From positions 1 to 54,823 of the forward strand of contig JAPLJJ010000056.1 in assembly GCA_026388665.1 (NCBI GenBank): DNA of 54,823 nt. The letters are read 5' to 3'. The DNA comes from Deltaproteobacteria bacterium (GTDB taxonomy: Bacteria > Desulfobacterota > Desulfomonilia > Desulfomonilales > Desulfomonilaceae). The position numbers were made by a program, and so were the translations under genes. Of the stretch, positions 54,122 through 54,823 are shown in pieces. How positions within the stretch are numbered: position 1 is the stretch's first letter; the number at the start of each line of letters is the position of its first letter. A model generated the notes under the pieces. It worked only from the letters and a program-made list of their open reading frames with translations. It searched no databases and was not told where the DNA came from.

Positions 54122-54823
54122 ATGGCACGGAACAAATTTTTCCTAATAATTATAATAATCCTGTTGGCCTTTTCAGCAGGCTGCAACGAAAAAACAACTC
54201 AAGATAACTCGGCCCAAGCCGGGGCTAAGACTGATGGTCAAAAACCTGCCTCGGCCGGGGATTCAAAACCCGATTACGGCGATATGCTGATCAGAGGCAG
54301 TATAGGTGACGCCTCGGTTCTCCTGCCGGTATTGGCTTCCGATTCCGCGAGCGGGGATATAAACAGTCTCATTTACAACGGACTGGTGAAATATGACAAG
54401 GATATCAACCTGATTGGTGAACTTGCCGAAAGATGGGACATCTCGGAAGACAAGCTGAGAATCCGGTTTTTTCTGAGAAAAGATGTCAAATGGCATGATG
54501 GTAAACCGTTTACGGCAAAAGATGTTGAATATACTTATAAAGTCTACGTAGATCCTAAAACGCCAACTGCTTATTCAACCGATTTTCTCAAAGTCAAGGA
54601 ATTGCGGGTGATTGATGATTACACAGTAGAGATGGTTTATGAAAAACCCTACGCGCCGGCTCTAGGGTCATGGGGACAGGGGATATTGCCCAGTCATCTC
54701 CTTGAAAATGTGGACATCACGGAAAGTCCTTTGAAAAGACATCCCATCGGCACTGGACCATACAAATTCAAGGATTGGGTAAAAGAAAAAAAAATCACTG
54801 TGGATAGTTTTCACGATTATTTT
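54122..54823 (+). CDS. Oligopeptide-type ABC transporter substrate-binding lipoprotein (partial)
   Basis: The first 234 codons of a gene that runs off the right edge. A lipoprotein signal peptide (hydrophobic IIIIILLAFSAGC, lipobox Cys near 22) predicts a lipid-anchored periplasmic protein. An Ala/Asp-rich linker is followed by the family-5 solute-binding fold: LASDSASGDINSLIYNGLV, WDISEDKLRIRFFLRKDVKW and HDGKPFTAKDVEYTY, with IGTGPYKFKDW late. Such proteins bring peptides, nickel chelates or sugars to an ABC importer. The transporter genes would lie beyond the window. GAGAGG precedes the ATG. The substrate class cannot be told from this half. Confidence 0.9.
   Translation, partial: MARNKFFLIIIIILLAFSAGCNEKTTQDNSAQAGAKTDGQKPASAGDSKPDYGDMLIRGSIGDASVLLPVLASDSASGDINSLIYNGLVKYDKDINLIGELAERWDISEDKLRIRFFLRKDVKWHDGKPFTAKDVEYTYKVYVDPKTPTAYSTDFLKVKELRVIDDYTVEMVYEKPYAPALGSWGQGILPSHLLENVDITESPLKRHPIGTGPYKFKDWVKEKKITVDSFHDYF

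Noticed and set aside
1-54823. CRISPR arrays, insertion sequences, prophage, rRNA and tRNA genes.
   Set aside because: I looked for regularly spaced repeats, transposase or integrase motifs and RNA-gene signatures and found none.

Overview
The window reads as chromosomal DNA of a Gram-negative anaerobe, most likely a Desulfobacterota ('deltaproteobacterial') sulfate reducer or syntroph, perhaps near Desulfomonile or Syntrophobacter. The evidence is a cluster of Qmo/Hdr-type flavoproteins and DsrK/TmcB-type iron-sulfur proteins with a NarI-type cytochrome b, together with a Kdo transferase (LPS), split glycyl-tRNA synthetase (glyQS) and citramalate-type isoleucine synthesis. This placement is inferred from gene content, not from a tree. 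Genes are densely packed, and TTG and GTG starts are frequent. I found no rRNA, tRNA, CRISPR array, insertion sequence or prophage. Layout. 1-6.3 kb is accessory: a two-gene operon of unknown-function families (DUF6978-like and DUF1828/1829-like), then a tight leftward operon of RibD-type reductase (frameshifted), MDR dehydrogenase, pterin synthase homologue, family-4 glycosyltransferase and methyltransferase. That operon looks like a route to a modified, possibly glycosylated, pterin-like compound. 6.3-20 kb is mostly housekeeping: tsaE, aspartate kinase, citramalate synthase, a ComEA-like protein, larB, a CBS protein, a truncated yjbQ, clpB, a REC-PAS-HD-GYP regulator, a radical SAM/SPASM protein and a Gx-transporter/NusG-II pair. 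19.1-31.2 kb carries nrdR-ribD-tsaC, waaA with a LolA-like gene, the rpmH-rnpA-yidD-yidC-khpB operon (rpmH is only 44 codons), an SH3 membrane protein and glyQS. 32.1-40.3 kb is the main metabolic cluster: QmoA-like, QmoB-like (HdrA plus ferredoxin plus MvhD-like), HdrD-like, NarI/DsrM-like cytochrome b, DsrK/TmcB-like protein, a metallo-beta-lactamase-fold hydrolase and a second HdrD-like paralogue. It looks like a membrane-linked electron-transfer module with a cytoplasmic flavin/Fe-S branch, and the sequence names no terminal substrate. 40.5-54.8 kb holds an outer-membrane protein, an MltD-like transglycosylase, an XRE-cupin regulator, radA, a TIGR01212 radical SAM protein, a dodecin, a frameshifted rluB-type gene, ftsH-folP-acpS, a small twin-CX3C secreted protein, an RlmI-type methyltransferase, serS, a small unknown gene and the start of an oligopeptide-type substrate-binding lipoprotein that runs off the right edge. 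Three genes carry visible lesions (the RibD-type reductase, yjbQ and rluB). Either this strain is losing accessory genes or the assembly has small errors. The best candidates for undescribed biology are the pterin-type operon at 1.5-5.8 kb and the Qmo/HdrD/DsrMK-like module at 32-40 kb. Smaller candidates are an orphan terminator that may mark a small RNA near 27.2 kb and the twin-CX3C protein.
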